DNA of 32,496 nt from Burkholderia sp. BCC1644. Lineage in GTDB: Bacteria; Pseudomonadota; Gammaproteobacteria; Burkholderiales; Burkholderiaceae. The stretch lies in assembly GCF_902833225.1 (NCBI RefSeq), contig NZ_CADFEI010000035.1:1-32496 (forward strand). The letters are read 5' to 3'. The translations under genes were made by a program, and so were the position numbers. The notes under the pieces are model-generated. The model made no database searches. It saw nothing but the letters and a program-made list of their open reading frames with translations, and was not told where the DNA came from. This document shows positions 6,148-14,583 of the stretch, piece after piece (the first letter of the stretch is position 1; the number at the start of each line of letters is the position of its first letter).

Positions 6148-7653
6148 ATGAACCCAACTTCAGCAGAAAACCATCGGCACGCGGACTGGAGACGTCTCGC
6201 GGCGCAGGTCATCCCGAGAACGCTGGCGCATATCGACGGCCGCAGCGTGCCGGCGCGCAGCGGCCGGACGTTCGCCGCGATGAATCCGGCGACCGAGGCC
6301 GTCATCGCGGAGGTCGCGTCGTGTGACGCACCGGATGTCGACGATGCCGCGCGCGCCGCGCGCCACGCGTTCGAATCCGGCGTCTGGTCGCGCTGCGCAC
6401 CGGCCGAGCGCAAGCGCGTGCTGTGCCGGCTCGGCGAACTCATCGCGGCGCATGGCGAAGAACTCGCGCTGCTCGACTCGCTCAACATGGGCAAGCGCGT
6501 CGCGGATGCGTTCAGCATCGACGTGCCGGCCGCCGGCGGCCTGTTCAGCTGGTACGGCGAAGCCGTCGACAAGCTGCATGGCGAAGTCGCGTCGACCGAC
6601 CCCGGCAACCTCGCGGTCGTCACGCGTGAACCGCTCGGTGTGGTCGGCGCGGTCGTGCCGTGGAATTTTCCGCTCGACATGGTCGCGTGGAAGGTGGCGC
6701 CGGCACTCGCGGCGGGCAACAGCGTGGTGCTGAAGCCGGCGGAACAGTCGCCGCTGTCCGCGCTGCGTCTCGCGGAGCTGGCGCTCGAGGCCGGCCTGCC
6801 GCCCGGCGTGCTGAACGTCGTGCCCGGTTACGGCGAGACCGCGGGGCGCGCGCTCGGGCTGCATCCCGATGTCGACGTACTCGCGTTCACGGGATCGACG
6901 GCCGTCGGCAAGAAATTCCTCGAATATGCCGCGCAGTCGAACATGAAGCAGGTATGGCTCGAATGCGGCGGCAAGAGCCCGAACCTCGTGTTCGACGATA
7001 CGGACGATCTCGACCTCGCCGCTCGCAAGGCGTGCTTCGGCATCTTCTTCAACCAGGGCGAAGTGTGTTCCGCGAACTCGCGGCTGCTGGTCCAGCGCTC
7101 GATCCACGATGCGTTCGTCGACCGGCTGATCTCGCATACGGCCGCGTTCATGCCGGGCGATCCGCTCGATCCGTCGAGCGGGATGGGTGCGATCGTCGAC
7201 GAGCAGCAGCATCGGCGCGTGCGCGAGTGGATCGCGCGCGGCCGCGACAGCGCAACGCTCGCGATCGGCGGCGGTGCGCCGCGTGTCGACGGCAAGGGCT
7301 ACTTCATCGAACCGACGATCTTCATCGACGTGAAGCCGGACGACGCGATCGCGCGCGAGGAGATCTTCGGGCCGGTGCTGTCGGTGATGGCGTTCGACAC
7401 CGAGGACGAGGCCGTGCGGCTCGCGAACGACTCGATCTACGGCCTTGCCGCGTCGGTGTGGACCGGCAGCCTGTCGCGCGCGCATCGCGTAGCGGGCCGG
7501 CTGAAGGCCGGGACGGTGTCCGTCAACACGGTCGATGCGCTGAGTGCGCAGACGCCGTTCGGCGGGTTCCGCCAGTCGGGCTTCGGCCGCGATCTGTCGT
7601 TGCACGCGATCGACAAGTACACGGGCCTGAAGACGACCTGGATCAGCTACTGA
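6148..7653 (+). CDS. NAD(P)-dependent aldehyde dehydrogenase, PuuC-like
   Basis: A 501-residue cytosolic ALDH oxidising an aldehyde to the acid. The catalytic general base is E272 in LECGGKSPN and the nucleophile is C307 in NQGEVCSA. The cofactor site is seen as PWNFP (171-175), KPAEQSP and FTGSTAVGK. The C-terminus has EEIFGPVL and TPFGGFRQSGFGRD. The overall pattern resembles gamma-glutamyl-aminobutyraldehyde / aminoaldehyde dehydrogenases (PuuC group). GGAG (6138-6141) precedes the ATG by 6 nt. It is followed 80 nt later by an omega-aminotransferase gene and then an NCS1 permease gene, so the three probably serve catabolism of an imported amine or of beta-amino acids from pyrimidine degradation. 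The exact substrate is inferred, not shown. Confidence 0.93.
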   Translation: MNPTSAENHRHADWRRLAAQVIPRTLAHIDGRSVPARSGRTFAAMNPATEAVIAEVASCDAPDVDDAARAARHAFESGVWSRCAPAERKRVLCRLGELIAAHGEELALLDSLNMGKRVADAFSIDVPAAGGLFSWYGEAVDKLHGEVASTDPGNLAVVTREPLGVVGAVVPWNFPLDMVAWKVAPALAAGNSVVLKPAEQSPLSALRLAELALEAGLPPGVLNVVPGYGETAGRALGLHPDVDVLAFTGSTAVGKKFLEYAAQSNMKQVWLECGGKSPNLVFDDTDDLDLAARKACFGIFFNQGEVCSANSRLLVQRSIHDAFVDRLISHTAAFMPGDPLDPSSGMGAIVDEQQHRRVREWIARGRDSATLAIGGGAPRVDGKGYFIEPTIFIDVKPDDAIAREEIFGPVLSVMAFDTEDEAVRLANDSIYGLAASVWTGSLSRAHRVAGRLKAGTVSVNTVDALSAQTPFGGFRQSGFGRDLSLHAIDKYTGLKTTWISY

Positions 7654-7733
7654 TTCGCCCCGGCGGGCCGCCAGCGGCCGCGCCGGGCAGCACAACCCCG
7701 CTTTTATCCATACAACGAACCGGAGACTTGCCC

Positions 7734-9125
7734 ATGAACGCGCCCAACTTTCCGCATCGCACGACGCAGGACTATCAACGCAGCGACGCCGCGCATCACC
7801 TGCATGCATTCGTCGACCAGAAGGCGCTGAACGAGGAAGGCGCGCGCGTGATGGTGCGCGGCGAAGGTGTATATCTATGGGATAACGACGGCAACCGCTA
7901 TCTGGACGGCATGTCCGGGCTGTGGTGCACCAACGTCGGCTACGGCCGGCCGGAACTGGTCGACGCCGCCGCGCGGCAGATGAAGGAACTGTCCTACTAC
8001 AACATGTTCTTTCACACGACGCACCCGTCGGTGATCGAACTGTCGGAACGGCTGTTCGCGCTGCTCGGCAATCGTTTCAGCCACGTGGTGTATACCAATT
8101 CGGGATCCGAATCGAATGAAGTGCTGATCCGCACGGTGCGGCGCTTCTGGGACGTGATGGGCAAGCCGGAGAAGAAGGTGCTGATCGGCCGCGTGAACGG
8201 CTATCACGGCTCGACGGTCGGCAGTGCGTCGCTGGGCGGCATGGCGTTCATGCATGAAATGGGCGACCTGCCGATTCCCAACATCACGCACGTCGACGAA
8301 CCGTACTGGTACGCGAACGGCGGCGACCTGAGCCCCGAGGCGTTCGGCAAGCAGGCGGCGCTGTCGCTCGAGCGCAAGATCCTCGAGATCGGCGCGGACC
8401 GCGTCGCCGCGTTCGTCGCGGAGCCGTTCCAGGGCGCGGGCGGGATGATTTTCCCGCCGGACGGCTACTGGCAGGAGATCGAACGCATCTGCCGCCAGTA
8501 CGACGTGCTGCTTTGCGCGGACGAAGTGATCGGCGGCTTCGGCCGTACCGGCGAGTGGTTCGCGCATCGTCACTTCGGCTTCGAGCCCGACCTGATCTGC
8601 ATGGCAAAGGGGCTGACTTCGGGCTATGTGCCGATGGGCGGCCTGATCATGAGCCGGCGCGTCGGCGAAGCGCTGGTCGACAAGGGCGGTGTCTATGCGC
8701 ACGGGCTGACGTATTCGGGGCACCCGGTCGCGGCCGCCGTTGCGCTGGCGAACCTCGACGTGCTCGAGCGCGAAGGCCTCGTCGAGCGGACGAAGACGGA
8801 TACGGGCCCGTACCTGCAGAAGGCGCTGCGCGATGCGTTCGACGGCCATCCGCTCGTCGGCGAGATCCAGGGCGTGGGCGCGGTCGGCGCGATCCAGTTC
8901 GCGAAGAACAAGGCGACGCGCGAGCGCTTCGCGAACGAGGCCGACCTGACCTGGCACAGCCGGACGGTCGGTTTCGAGCTCGGTGCGATCGTGCGTTCGA
9001 CGAACGGCCGCCTGATCGTGGCGCCGCCGCTGGTGATCGATCATGCGCAAATCGACGAACTGGTCGGCACGATGCGCAGGGCCGTCGATGCGACCGCGCG
9101 CGAAGTGCTCGGGATCGACTGCTGA
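7734..9125 (+). CDS. Omega-aminotransferase, class III (SpuC-like)
   Basis: A 463-residue PLP enzyme of aminotransferase class III. The Schiff-base lysine is K292 in MAKGLTSGY; D263 in CADEVIGGFGRTG binds the PLP ring nitrogen; SGSESNE (123-129) is the phosphate-binding motif. The N-terminal GVYLWDNDGNRYLDGMSGLW and the HGLTYSGHPVAAAVAL motif match putrescine:pyruvate (SpuC) and beta-alanine:pyruvate type transaminases closely. The ATG at 7734 has CGGAG 8 nt upstream; a longer in-frame extension is only the out-of-frame reading of the ALDH gene. Pairing with an aldehyde dehydrogenase is the classic transaminase/dehydrogenase arrangement: amine to aldehyde to acid. Because pyrimidine-degradation genes lie downstream, beta-alanine is a second plausible substrate. 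Confidence 0.93.
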   Translation: MNAPNFPHRTTQDYQRSDAAHHLHAFVDQKALNEEGARVMVRGEGVYLWDNDGNRYLDGMSGLWCTNVGYGRPELVDAAARQMKELSYYNMFFHTTHPSVIELSERLFALLGNRFSHVVYTNSGSESNEVLIRTVRRFWDVMGKPEKKVLIGRVNGYHGSTVGSASLGGMAFMHEMGDLPIPNITHVDEPYWYANGGDLSPEAFGKQAALSLERKILEIGADRVAAFVAEPFQGAGGMIFPPDGYWQEIERICRQYDVLLCADEVIGGFGRTGEWFAHRHFGFEPDLICMAKGLTSGYVPMGGLIMSRRVGEALVDKGGVYAHGLTYSGHPVAAAVALANLDVLEREGLVERTKTDTGPYLQKALRDAFDGHPLVGEIQGVGAVGAIQFAKNKATRERFANEADLTWHSRTVGFELGAIVRSTNGRLIVAPPLVIDHAQIDELVGTMRRAVDATAREVLGIDC

Positions 9126-9266
9126 CCGGTCAGGCGACGCGCTTTCGTCGGGAGACTGGCGGGCGGGAGCGCGTTTCGCTCCGGAGCGGTTATCCGTGGC
9201 GCCGAGGATAGGGCGTCAAAGGTAGCGGGCGATAGGGCGACGTGCTCGTGGTCACGAATTAATGAG

Positions 9267-9289
9267 GAATGCAAATGACAATTGCATTC
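9267..9289. promoter_or_regulatory. Perfect dyad GAATGCAA-N7-TTGCATTC, candidate operator
   Basis: Two 8-bp half-sites (9267-9274 and 9282-9289) form a perfect inverted repeat centred about 103 nt before the NCS1 permease start, in the AT-richer part of the gap at 9126-9380. There is no T run after it, so it is not a terminator. It is a plausible binding site for a dimeric regulator. I found no second copy in the window. Confidence 0.5.
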
Positions 9290-9311
9290 TCGATGGCGAT
9301 CTCACCCTCAT

Positions 9312-9335
9312 CCGGGTCGGGGCGGCCTGACCCGG
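9312..9335 (+). other. Leader hairpin before the NCS1 permease
   Basis: A perfect 7-bp inverted repeat CCGGGTC (9312-9318) / GACCCGG (9329-9335) with a 10-nt loop lies 36 nt upstream of the AGGAG ribosome-binding site. It would form in the 5' leader of the permease mRNA if transcription starts near the upstream dyad. It does not match a riboswitch I recognise. Confidence 0.35.
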
Positions 9336-9380
9336 TTGCCCGCGCACCGACAATCATCACGACATCAACAAGGAGACGAA

Positions 9381-10778
9381 ATGAGTCAGGGCGAGTCCAT
9401 TGCTCATCTCGAGGAAAGCACCATCCAGCCGATTCCGCTGACCGAGCGGCACGGCAGTGCGAAGGATCTGTTCACGATCTGGTTCGGATCGAACATCATG
9501 ATGCTGACGATCGTCACGGGCTCGCTCGCGACGACGGTGTTCAGGCAACCGTTCTGGTGGGCCGCGCTCGCCACGCTCACCGGCAGCCTGATCGGCGCGG
9601 TCTTCATGGCGCTGCATTCCGCGCAGGGGCCGCAGCTCGGCGTGCCGCAAATGATCCAGACACGCGGGCAGTTCGGGTCGTTCGGCGCGCTGCTCGTGGT
9701 CGCGCTGGTCGTCGTGATGTACGTCGGCTTCTTCGCGTCGAACTGCGTGTTCGGCGGGCAGGCGCTGCACAGCCTGAGTGCGGCGATTCCGCTCGATGCC
9801 GGCGTCGTCGTGATCGGCCTGATCAGCCTGCTCGGGTCGATCTACGGCTACAAGCTGATCCACGCGTATGCGCGGCTGCTGAGCTGGTGCTCGGGTAGCG
9901 TGCTGGTGCTCGCGTTCGTGTGGATCATCTTCGTGCACGGGTTGCCGGGCGATACGTTCTCGAAGCATTCGCTGAACCTGTCCGGTTTCCTCGGTGCGAT
10001 GTCGGTCGCCGCGCTGTGGCAGATCGCGTACGCTCCGTACGTGTCGGACTATTCGCGCTACCTGCCGCCCGATACGGGGCCGCGCACGGCATTCTGGTCG
10101 AGCTACTGGGGCTGCGTGCTCGGCTCGTTCTTCCCGATGCTGCTCGGTTGCCTGGTCGGCCTGGCAACGCCCGACGGCAACGTCGTGAGCGGTCTCACCG
10201 GCCTCACGCAGGGGATCAGCGTGCTCGTGATCGTCGTGCTGTCGTTCGGCATCGCGGCGAGCAACGCGATGGAGCTGTATTGCGGCGCGCTGTCGGCCAT
10301 CACCGTGCTGCAGACGCTCTTTCCGTCGTGGTCAGGCAAGGCGCGCGCGCGGGCGATCACGGCGATCGTCCTGTGCGGCTTCTCGCTCGCGATCGCGCTG
10401 TTCGGGCAGGATAATTTCCTCGCCGGCTACACGAACTTCATCCTGCTGCTGCTGTACGTGCTCGTGCCGTGGACCGCGATCAACCTCGTTGACTACTACC
10501 TCGTCTGTCACGGCGAGTACGACGTCGCGTCGTTCTTCCGGCAGGACGGCGGCATCTACGGGCGCTTCAACACGATCGCGGTCGGGTCGTACTTCATCGG
10601 GATCGCCGCGCAGGCGCCGTTCATGGCGACCGATCTCTATACGGGCGAACTGGCGAGCCGGCTCGGCGGCGCGGACGTGTCGTGGATCGTCGGCCTGTCG
10701 CTGACGTCGCTCGTCTACTACGCGGGTTGCAAGCTGTTCTCCCGGCCGCTGCAGGGTGTCGCGGCGAGCGTCGACTGA
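9381..10778 (+). CDS. NCS1-family nucleobase/cation symporter, CodB-like
   Basis: A 465-residue inner-membrane permease with about 12 hydrophobic segments. The start of the transport core, LFTIWFGSNIMMLTIVTGSLA, is typical of the bacterial cytosine-permease branch of NCS1. Further signs are the QMIQTRGQFGSFGALL segment, YAPYVSDYSRYLP (characteristic Y-x2-D-Y-x-R-Y-L-P loop) and WTAINLVDYYLV near the C-terminus. AGGAG (9371-9375) lies 5 nt before the ATG at 9381; a longer frame to 9282 has no permease character. It follows the ALDH and aminotransferase genes on the same strand but across a 255-nt gap containing a dyad, so it may have its own promoter. No cytosine deaminase gene is adjacent, so the cargo may be something other than cytosine. 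Confidence 0.92.
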   Translation: MSQGESIAHLEESTIQPIPLTERHGSAKDLFTIWFGSNIMMLTIVTGSLATTVFRQPFWWAALATLTGSLIGAVFMALHSAQGPQLGVPQMIQTRGQFGSFGALLVVALVVVMYVGFFASNCVFGGQALHSLSAAIPLDAGVVVIGLISLLGSIYGYKLIHAYARLLSWCSGSVLVLAFVWIIFVHGLPGDTFSKHSLNLSGFLGAMSVAALWQIAYAPYVSDYSRYLPPDTGPRTAFWSSYWGCVLGSFFPMLLGCLVGLATPDGNVVSGLTGLTQGISVLVIVVLSFGIAASNAMELYCGALSAITVLQTLFPSWSGKARARAITAIVLCGFSLAIALFGQDNFLAGYTNFILLLLYVLVPWTAINLVDYYLVCHGEYDVASFFRQDGGIYGRFNTIAVGSYFIGIAAQAPFMATDLYTGELASRLGGADVSWIVGLSLTSLVYYAGCKLFSRPLQGVAASVD

Positions 10779-10808
10779 GCGCGTCGGGGCGTCGGCGCCT
10801 GCGCGACG

Positions 10809-10904
10809 TTACAGCACGAATGTCCGCGGGCGCTCCGCGTGCGCTTCGAGCCCGAAGTGATGGCCGAGCTCGCCGGTGCGAATCTCGCGGATGTTCGCGT
10901 CGTA
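10809..10904 (-). pseudogene. Possible C-terminal gene remnant
   Basis: In the gap between the permease and the AraC gene, one minus-strand frame reads 31 codons to a TAA at 10809-10811. Almost every codon ends in G or C, and the peptide looks protein-like (it includes TGELGHHFGLEAHAERP). A TGA lies directly upstream (10905-10907) and no start codon is available, so the frame cannot be an intact gene. It may be the decayed 3' end of a lost gene. I do not recognise the family, and chance in GC-rich DNA cannot be excluded. Confidence 0.25.
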
Positions 10905-10966
10905 TCAGCATCGGGGGACGGGCTCCCCGCGACTCTCGCACGCGTCCCGTGTCATCCGCCCGCGCT

Positions 10967-11971
10967 TCAAGGCTCCGCCTTCGCCGCATGCACGTCACGC
11001 CGGAATGCGCCGGGGCTCGTGCCTGTCCACTTGCGGAACGCACGATGGAACGCGCTCGGTTCGATGAAGCCGAGTTCGGTCGCGATCTCCGCGACGCTGA
11101 GCGTGTACCCGCGCAGCAGCGACTGGGCCTGCGCGCCGCGCAGCTCGTCCTTGATCGCCGCGAAGCTTTGTCCTTCGCTGCGCAGACGCCGCCGCAGCGT
11201 CGCGGGCGTCGTGCCGAGGCGAACGGCCAGCGCATCGAAGTCGGGCCACTCGGCCGCCGGCAGCGCTTTCAGGTGTGCGCGCGTTTTCGCGACCCAGCCG
11301 GTGTCGTGCCGGTAGCGGACCAGCAGGTTGCCGGGTGCGCCGCGCAGGAAGGTTTTCAGCGCCTGCGCCGAGCGGATCGTCGGCAGCGCGAGATACGCGG
11401 CGTTGAACGCGAGCCGGCTGTCGGGCCGGTCGAAATGCACGGGTACGCCGAAGAACTGGTGATAGTCGCTGCGCTGGCCGGGGCTCGGGCACGCGAAATC
11501 GATGCGCTGCAGCGGAATGCGCCGGCCGATCAGCCAGCACGCGACGCCGAGCAGGATCAGCCAGAACGTCCGGTACGCGAACGCCGGATACGGCGCGCCT
11601 GACTGCGTCAGCACGATCTGCGCCTGCCCGTCGGCCACGACGAGTTCGCCGCGCGGCTCGTCGAGCACCACGCGCAGGAACTGCAGCGCACGCCGCAGCG
11701 CCTGCTCGAGCGTGCCGGCATGCAGCACCGCGTGGCACAGCAGCGTGAAGCTGCCTTGCCGCATCGGGCGCGCGGCGAGGCCGAAGAATTCGTCGTCGAG
11801 CGTGCCGGCGATTGCCAGCCACAGCCGGCCGTACTGTTGCGGCGTGACGGGCTCGCGCACGGCGGCCGGCAGGCCGGCGGCGCGCAGCACGGGTGCCGTC
11901 GGCAGGCGTTGCCGGCGCAGGCACGCAAGCGCGTCGTCGACGAAATCCGGCGAAATCATCTGCGGCCCCAT
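10967..11971 (-). CDS. AraC-family transcriptional regulator
   Basis: A 334-residue regulator. The N-terminal ~200 residues match the arabinose-binding-domain-like (PF12625) sensor of the OruR-type AraC group, with QQYGRLWLAIAGTLDDEFFG and GSFTLLCHAVLHAGTLEQAL. The C-terminal ~100 residues hold two helix-turn-helix units: DALAVRLGTTPATLRRRLRS and SVAEIATELGFIEPSAFHRA, followed by FRKWTGTSPGAFRR. The start at 11971 is preferred because GGGAGGA lies 9 nt upstream; ATGs at 12007 and 11992 lack such a site. It is transcribed divergently from the acyl-CoA ligase operon, across a 145-bp gap with a good promoter for that operon, and is the likely activator of it. The effector is unknown. Confidence 0.92.
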   Translation of the reverse strand: MGPQMISPDFVDDALACLRRQRLPTAPVLRAAGLPAAVREPVTPQQYGRLWLAIAGTLDDEFFGLAARPMRQGSFTLLCHAVLHAGTLEQALRRALQFLRVVLDEPRGELVVADGQAQIVLTQSGAPYPAFAYRTFWLILLGVACWLIGRRIPLQRIDFACPSPGQRSDYHQFFGVPVHFDRPDSRLAFNAAYLALPTIRSAQALKTFLRGAPGNLLVRYRHDTGWVAKTRAHLKALPAAEWPDFDALAVRLGTTPATLRRRLRSEGQSFAAIKDELRGAQAQSLLRGYTLSVAEIATELGFIEPSAFHRAFRKWTGTSPGAFRRDVHAAKAEP

Positions 11972-12028
11972 TTTTCCGCATCCTCCCGACATGGCAAAAG
12001 CGATCACGATTCTAGATTCTGTTTGTCA

Positions 12029-12057
12029 TTGATTGCAATGTGCGGGCTGTCTACTAT
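12029..12057 (+). promoter_or_regulatory. Sigma-70-type promoter of the acyl-CoA ligase operon
   Basis: TTGATT (12029-12034), exactly 17 nt, then TACTAT (12052-12057), 60 nt before the ligase start codon. The -10 box matches 5 of 6 and the -35 box 4 of 6 consensus positions. It lies in the divergent gap with the AraC gene. Confidence 0.55.
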
Positions 12058-12116
12058 CGATATATCCTCCGTCGCGCCCCTGGCTCGCCGGTGGCCATAA
12101 CGCACAGGAGACACGC

Positions 12117-13784
12117 ATGCCTGATGGAGCTACCGCCCGGGCGGTGCCGGCCTACGTCGACGCCGTGGCCCGGTTCAGTATCGAGACCGCTGCCGCGCAG
12201 CTGCACGGCGACCTGGAACGCGGCCTGAACGCGTGCGTCGAATGCTGCGACCGGCACGCGACGGCGGACGCGGTCGCACTCGACTGGATCGACCTCGGCG
12301 GGCAGCACCACCGCTTCACGTTCGCGCAGATGCAGGCGTTGTCGGCCCGGGTCGCGAACCTGCTCGTCGCGCAGGGCGTGAAGCCGGGCGATGTCGTGGC
12401 CGGCCTGCTGCCGCGCACGCCGGAGCTGGTCGCGACGATCCTCGGCACGTGGCGCGCGGGCGCCGTCTATCAGCCGCTGTTCACCGCGTTCGGCCCGAAG
12501 GCGATCGAGCACCGGTTGCGCATGAGCGATGCGCGGCTCGTCGTGACCAACGTCGCGAATCGCGCGAAGCTCGACGAGATCGCCGATTGCCCGCCGGTCG
12601 CGACGGTGCGCGAACCGGGTGACACGTTGCCCGAACGTGACATCGATTTCCGCGCGGCGCTCGATGCGCAGTCCGATACGTTCGAACCCGTGCTGCGCAA
12701 GGGCACGGACCTGTTCATGATGATGTCGACGTCGGGCACGACGGGCTTGCCGAAGGGCGTGCCGGTGCCGCTGTTCGCGCTGCTCGCGTTCGGTGCGTAC
12801 ACGCGCGACGCGGTCGACCTGCGCGCAGGCGACCGGTTCTGGAACATCGCCGATCCGGGCTGGGCGTACGGCCTCTATTACGCGATCACGGGCCCGCTGG
12901 TGCTCGGCCATGCGACGACGCTCTACGAAGGCAGCTTCACGGTCGAAAGCACGTACGACGTGATCGAACGGCTCGGCATCACGAGCCTGGCCGGCTCGCC
13001 GACCGCGTACCGGATGCTGATGGCGGCCGGACCGGAAGCGGCGGCGCGCGTGAAGGGCAAGCTGCGCGTGGTGAGCAGCGCGGGCGAACCGCTGAATCCG
13101 GAAGTCGTGCGCTGGTTCGACGCGGCGCTGGGTGCGCCGATCTACGATCACTACGGCCAGACCGAGCTCGGGATGGTCGTGAACAACCATCACGGTCTCG
13201 CACACGTGGTGCATGTCGGTTCTGCCGGCTTCGCGATGCCGGGCTACCGGGTCGCGGTGCTCGACGATGCGGGCCGCGAGCTTGGTCCCGGCCAACCGGG
13301 CAACCTCGCGGTCGACATCGCGCGCTCGCCGCTGCTGTGGTTCCGCGGCTACTGGCAGCAGGACACGCCGGCGATCGCGGGCGGCTACTACCGGACCGGC
13401 GACAACGTCGAGCTGGAGCCGGACGGCACCGTGAGCTTCATCGGCCGCGCGGACGACGTGATCACGTCGTCCGGCTACCGGATCGGCCCGTTCGACGTGG
13501 AAAGCGCGTTGATCGAGCATCCGGCCGTCAGCGAAGCCGCGGTGATCGGCGTGCCCGATCCGGAGCGCACGGAAATCGTGAAGGCGTTCGTCGTGCTGTC
13601 GAAGGGCTTCGACGGCACACGGGAACTGGCCGAGGAATTGAGCCTGCATGTGAAGCGGCGGCTGTCCGCTCACGCGTATCCGCGCGCGATCGACTTCGTC
13701 GACGCGCTGCCGAAAACCCCGAGCGGCAAGATCCAGCGCTTCGTGCTGCGCAAGATGGAAGCCGAGAAGGCCGCTCAACCCTGA
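12117..13784 (+). CDS. AMP-forming acyl-CoA synthetase
   Basis: A 555-residue ANL-superfamily ligase that activates a carboxylic acid to its CoA thioester through an acyl-adenylate. The P-loop is STSGTTGLPKGVP; the adenine/acyl site motif is YDHYGQTELGM; the hinge region is YYRTGDNVELEPDGTVSFIG followed by RADDVITSSGYRIGPFDVES; the catalytic lysine is in PKTPSGKIQR near the C-terminus. The pattern resembles the acetyl/medium-chain (AcsA/ACSM-like) branch. The ATG at 12117 has AGGAG 6 nt upstream; the longer frame to 12033 crosses the promoter. It is the first gene of an operon with a 3-hydroxyacyl-CoA dehydrogenase (13 nt later) and a thiolase. No acyl-CoA dehydrogenase or enoyl-CoA hydratase is present, which points to a substrate that already carries a 3-hydroxyl. 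Confidence 0.93.
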   Translation: MPDGATARAVPAYVDAVARFSIETAAAQLHGDLERGLNACVECCDRHATADAVALDWIDLGGQHHRFTFAQMQALSARVANLLVAQGVKPGDVVAGLLPRTPELVATILGTWRAGAVYQPLFTAFGPKAIEHRLRMSDARLVVTNVANRAKLDEIADCPPVATVREPGDTLPERDIDFRAALDAQSDTFEPVLRKGTDLFMMMSTSGTTGLPKGVPVPLFALLAFGAYTRDAVDLRAGDRFWNIADPGWAYGLYYAITGPLVLGHATTLYEGSFTVESTYDVIERLGITSLAGSPTAYRMLMAAGPEAAARVKGKLRVVSSAGEPLNPEVVRWFDAALGAPIYDHYGQTELGMVVNNHHGLAHVVHVGSAGFAMPGYRVAVLDDAGRELGPGQPGNLAVDIARSPLLWFRGYWQQDTPAIAGGYYRTGDNVELEPDGTVSFIGRADDVITSSGYRIGPFDVESALIEHPAVSEAAVIGVPDPERTEIVKAFVVLSKGFDGTRELAEELSLHVKRRLSAHAYPRAIDFVDALPKTPSGKIQRFVLRKMEAEKAAQP

Positions 13785-13797
13785 ATACGGACTGCGA

Positions 13798-14565
13798 ATG
13801 AATATCAAGGATCGCGTTTTTCTGATTACGGGCGCCGGTTCGGGCCTCGGCGCCGCGGTGGCGCGCATGGTGGTCGAGCAGGGCGGCAAGGCCGTGCTGC
13901 TGGACGTCAATGACGATGCGGGCACGAGCCTCGCGCACGAACTCGGTGCGGCCGCACGCTTCGTGAAGACCGACGTGACGAGCGAAGCCGATGGGCAGGC
14001 GGCTGTCGCCGCCGCGCGCGACGCGTTCGGTCGCATCGACGCGCTGGTCAACTGCGCGGGCGTCGCGCCGGGCGAGAAGGTCGTCGGCCGCGAAGGCCCG
14101 CACTCGCTCGAGCGCTTCGCGCGTGCGGTATCGATCAATCTGGTCGGCACATTCAACATGATCCGGCTGGCCGCCGAAGCGATGTCGAAGCAGGACGCCG
14201 ATGCGGAAGGCGAGCGCGGCGTGATCGTCAACACCGCATCGGTCGCCGCGTTCGACGGGCAGATCGGGCAGGCGGCGTATGCTGCATCGAAAAGCGGCGT
14301 GGTGGGCATGACGCTGCCGATCGCGCGCGAACTCGCGCGCTTCGGCATTCGCGTCGTGACGGTCGCGCCGGGCATCTTCGCGACGCCGATGATGTCCGGC
14401 ATGCCGCAGGACGTGCAGGATGCGCTCGGCAAGAGCGTGCCGTTCCCGCCGCGGCTCGGCCGCCCGGAAGAATTTGCGGCGCTGGTGCGCCACATCGCCG
14501 AGAACACGATGTTGAACGGCGAAGTCATCCGTCTCGATGGCGCGTTGCGCATGGCACCGCGCTGA
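13798..14565 (+). CDS. SDR 3-hydroxyacyl-CoA dehydrogenase (HSD10 type)
   Basis: A 255-residue classical short-chain dehydrogenase. The cofactor motif is TGAGSGLG (11-18), and D36 at the end of the second strand favours NAD(H). N86 in NCAG and the triad S148, Y161, K165 are all present. The sequence around ITGAGSGLGAAVARMVVEQG, NTASVAAFDGQIGQAAYAAS and APGIFATPMMSGMP is that of type II 3-hydroxyacyl-CoA dehydrogenases (HSD17B10 group), which oxidise 3-hydroxyacyl-CoA, including 2-methyl-3-hydroxybutyryl-CoA, to the 3-keto form. It starts 13 nt after the ligase stop, with ACGGA upstream, and is followed 18 nt later by the thiolase gene. The enzyme class is firm; chain length and branching preference are inferred. 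Confidence 0.93.
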   Translation: MNIKDRVFLITGAGSGLGAAVARMVVEQGGKAVLLDVNDDAGTSLAHELGAAARFVKTDVTSEADGQAAVAAARDAFGRIDALVNCAGVAPGEKVVGREGPHSLERFARAVSINLVGTFNMIRLAAEAMSKQDADAEGERGVIVNTASVAAFDGQIGQAAYAASKSGVVGMTLPIARELARFGIRVVTVAPGIFATPMMSGMPQDVQDALGKSVPFPPRLGRPEEFAALVRHIAENTMLNGEVIRLDGALRMAPR

Positions 14566-14583
14566 CACTGGAGGAAGCGAATC

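Noticed and set aside
9312..9335. Leader hairpin considered as a thiamine or purine riboswitch
   Set aside because: The required conserved cores, for example the CTGAGA element of the thiamine pyrophosphate riboswitch, are absent.
10839..11315. Plus-strand frame across the AraC 3' region
   Set aside because: It is antisense to the DNA-binding domain of the AraC gene and lacks a ribosome-binding site.
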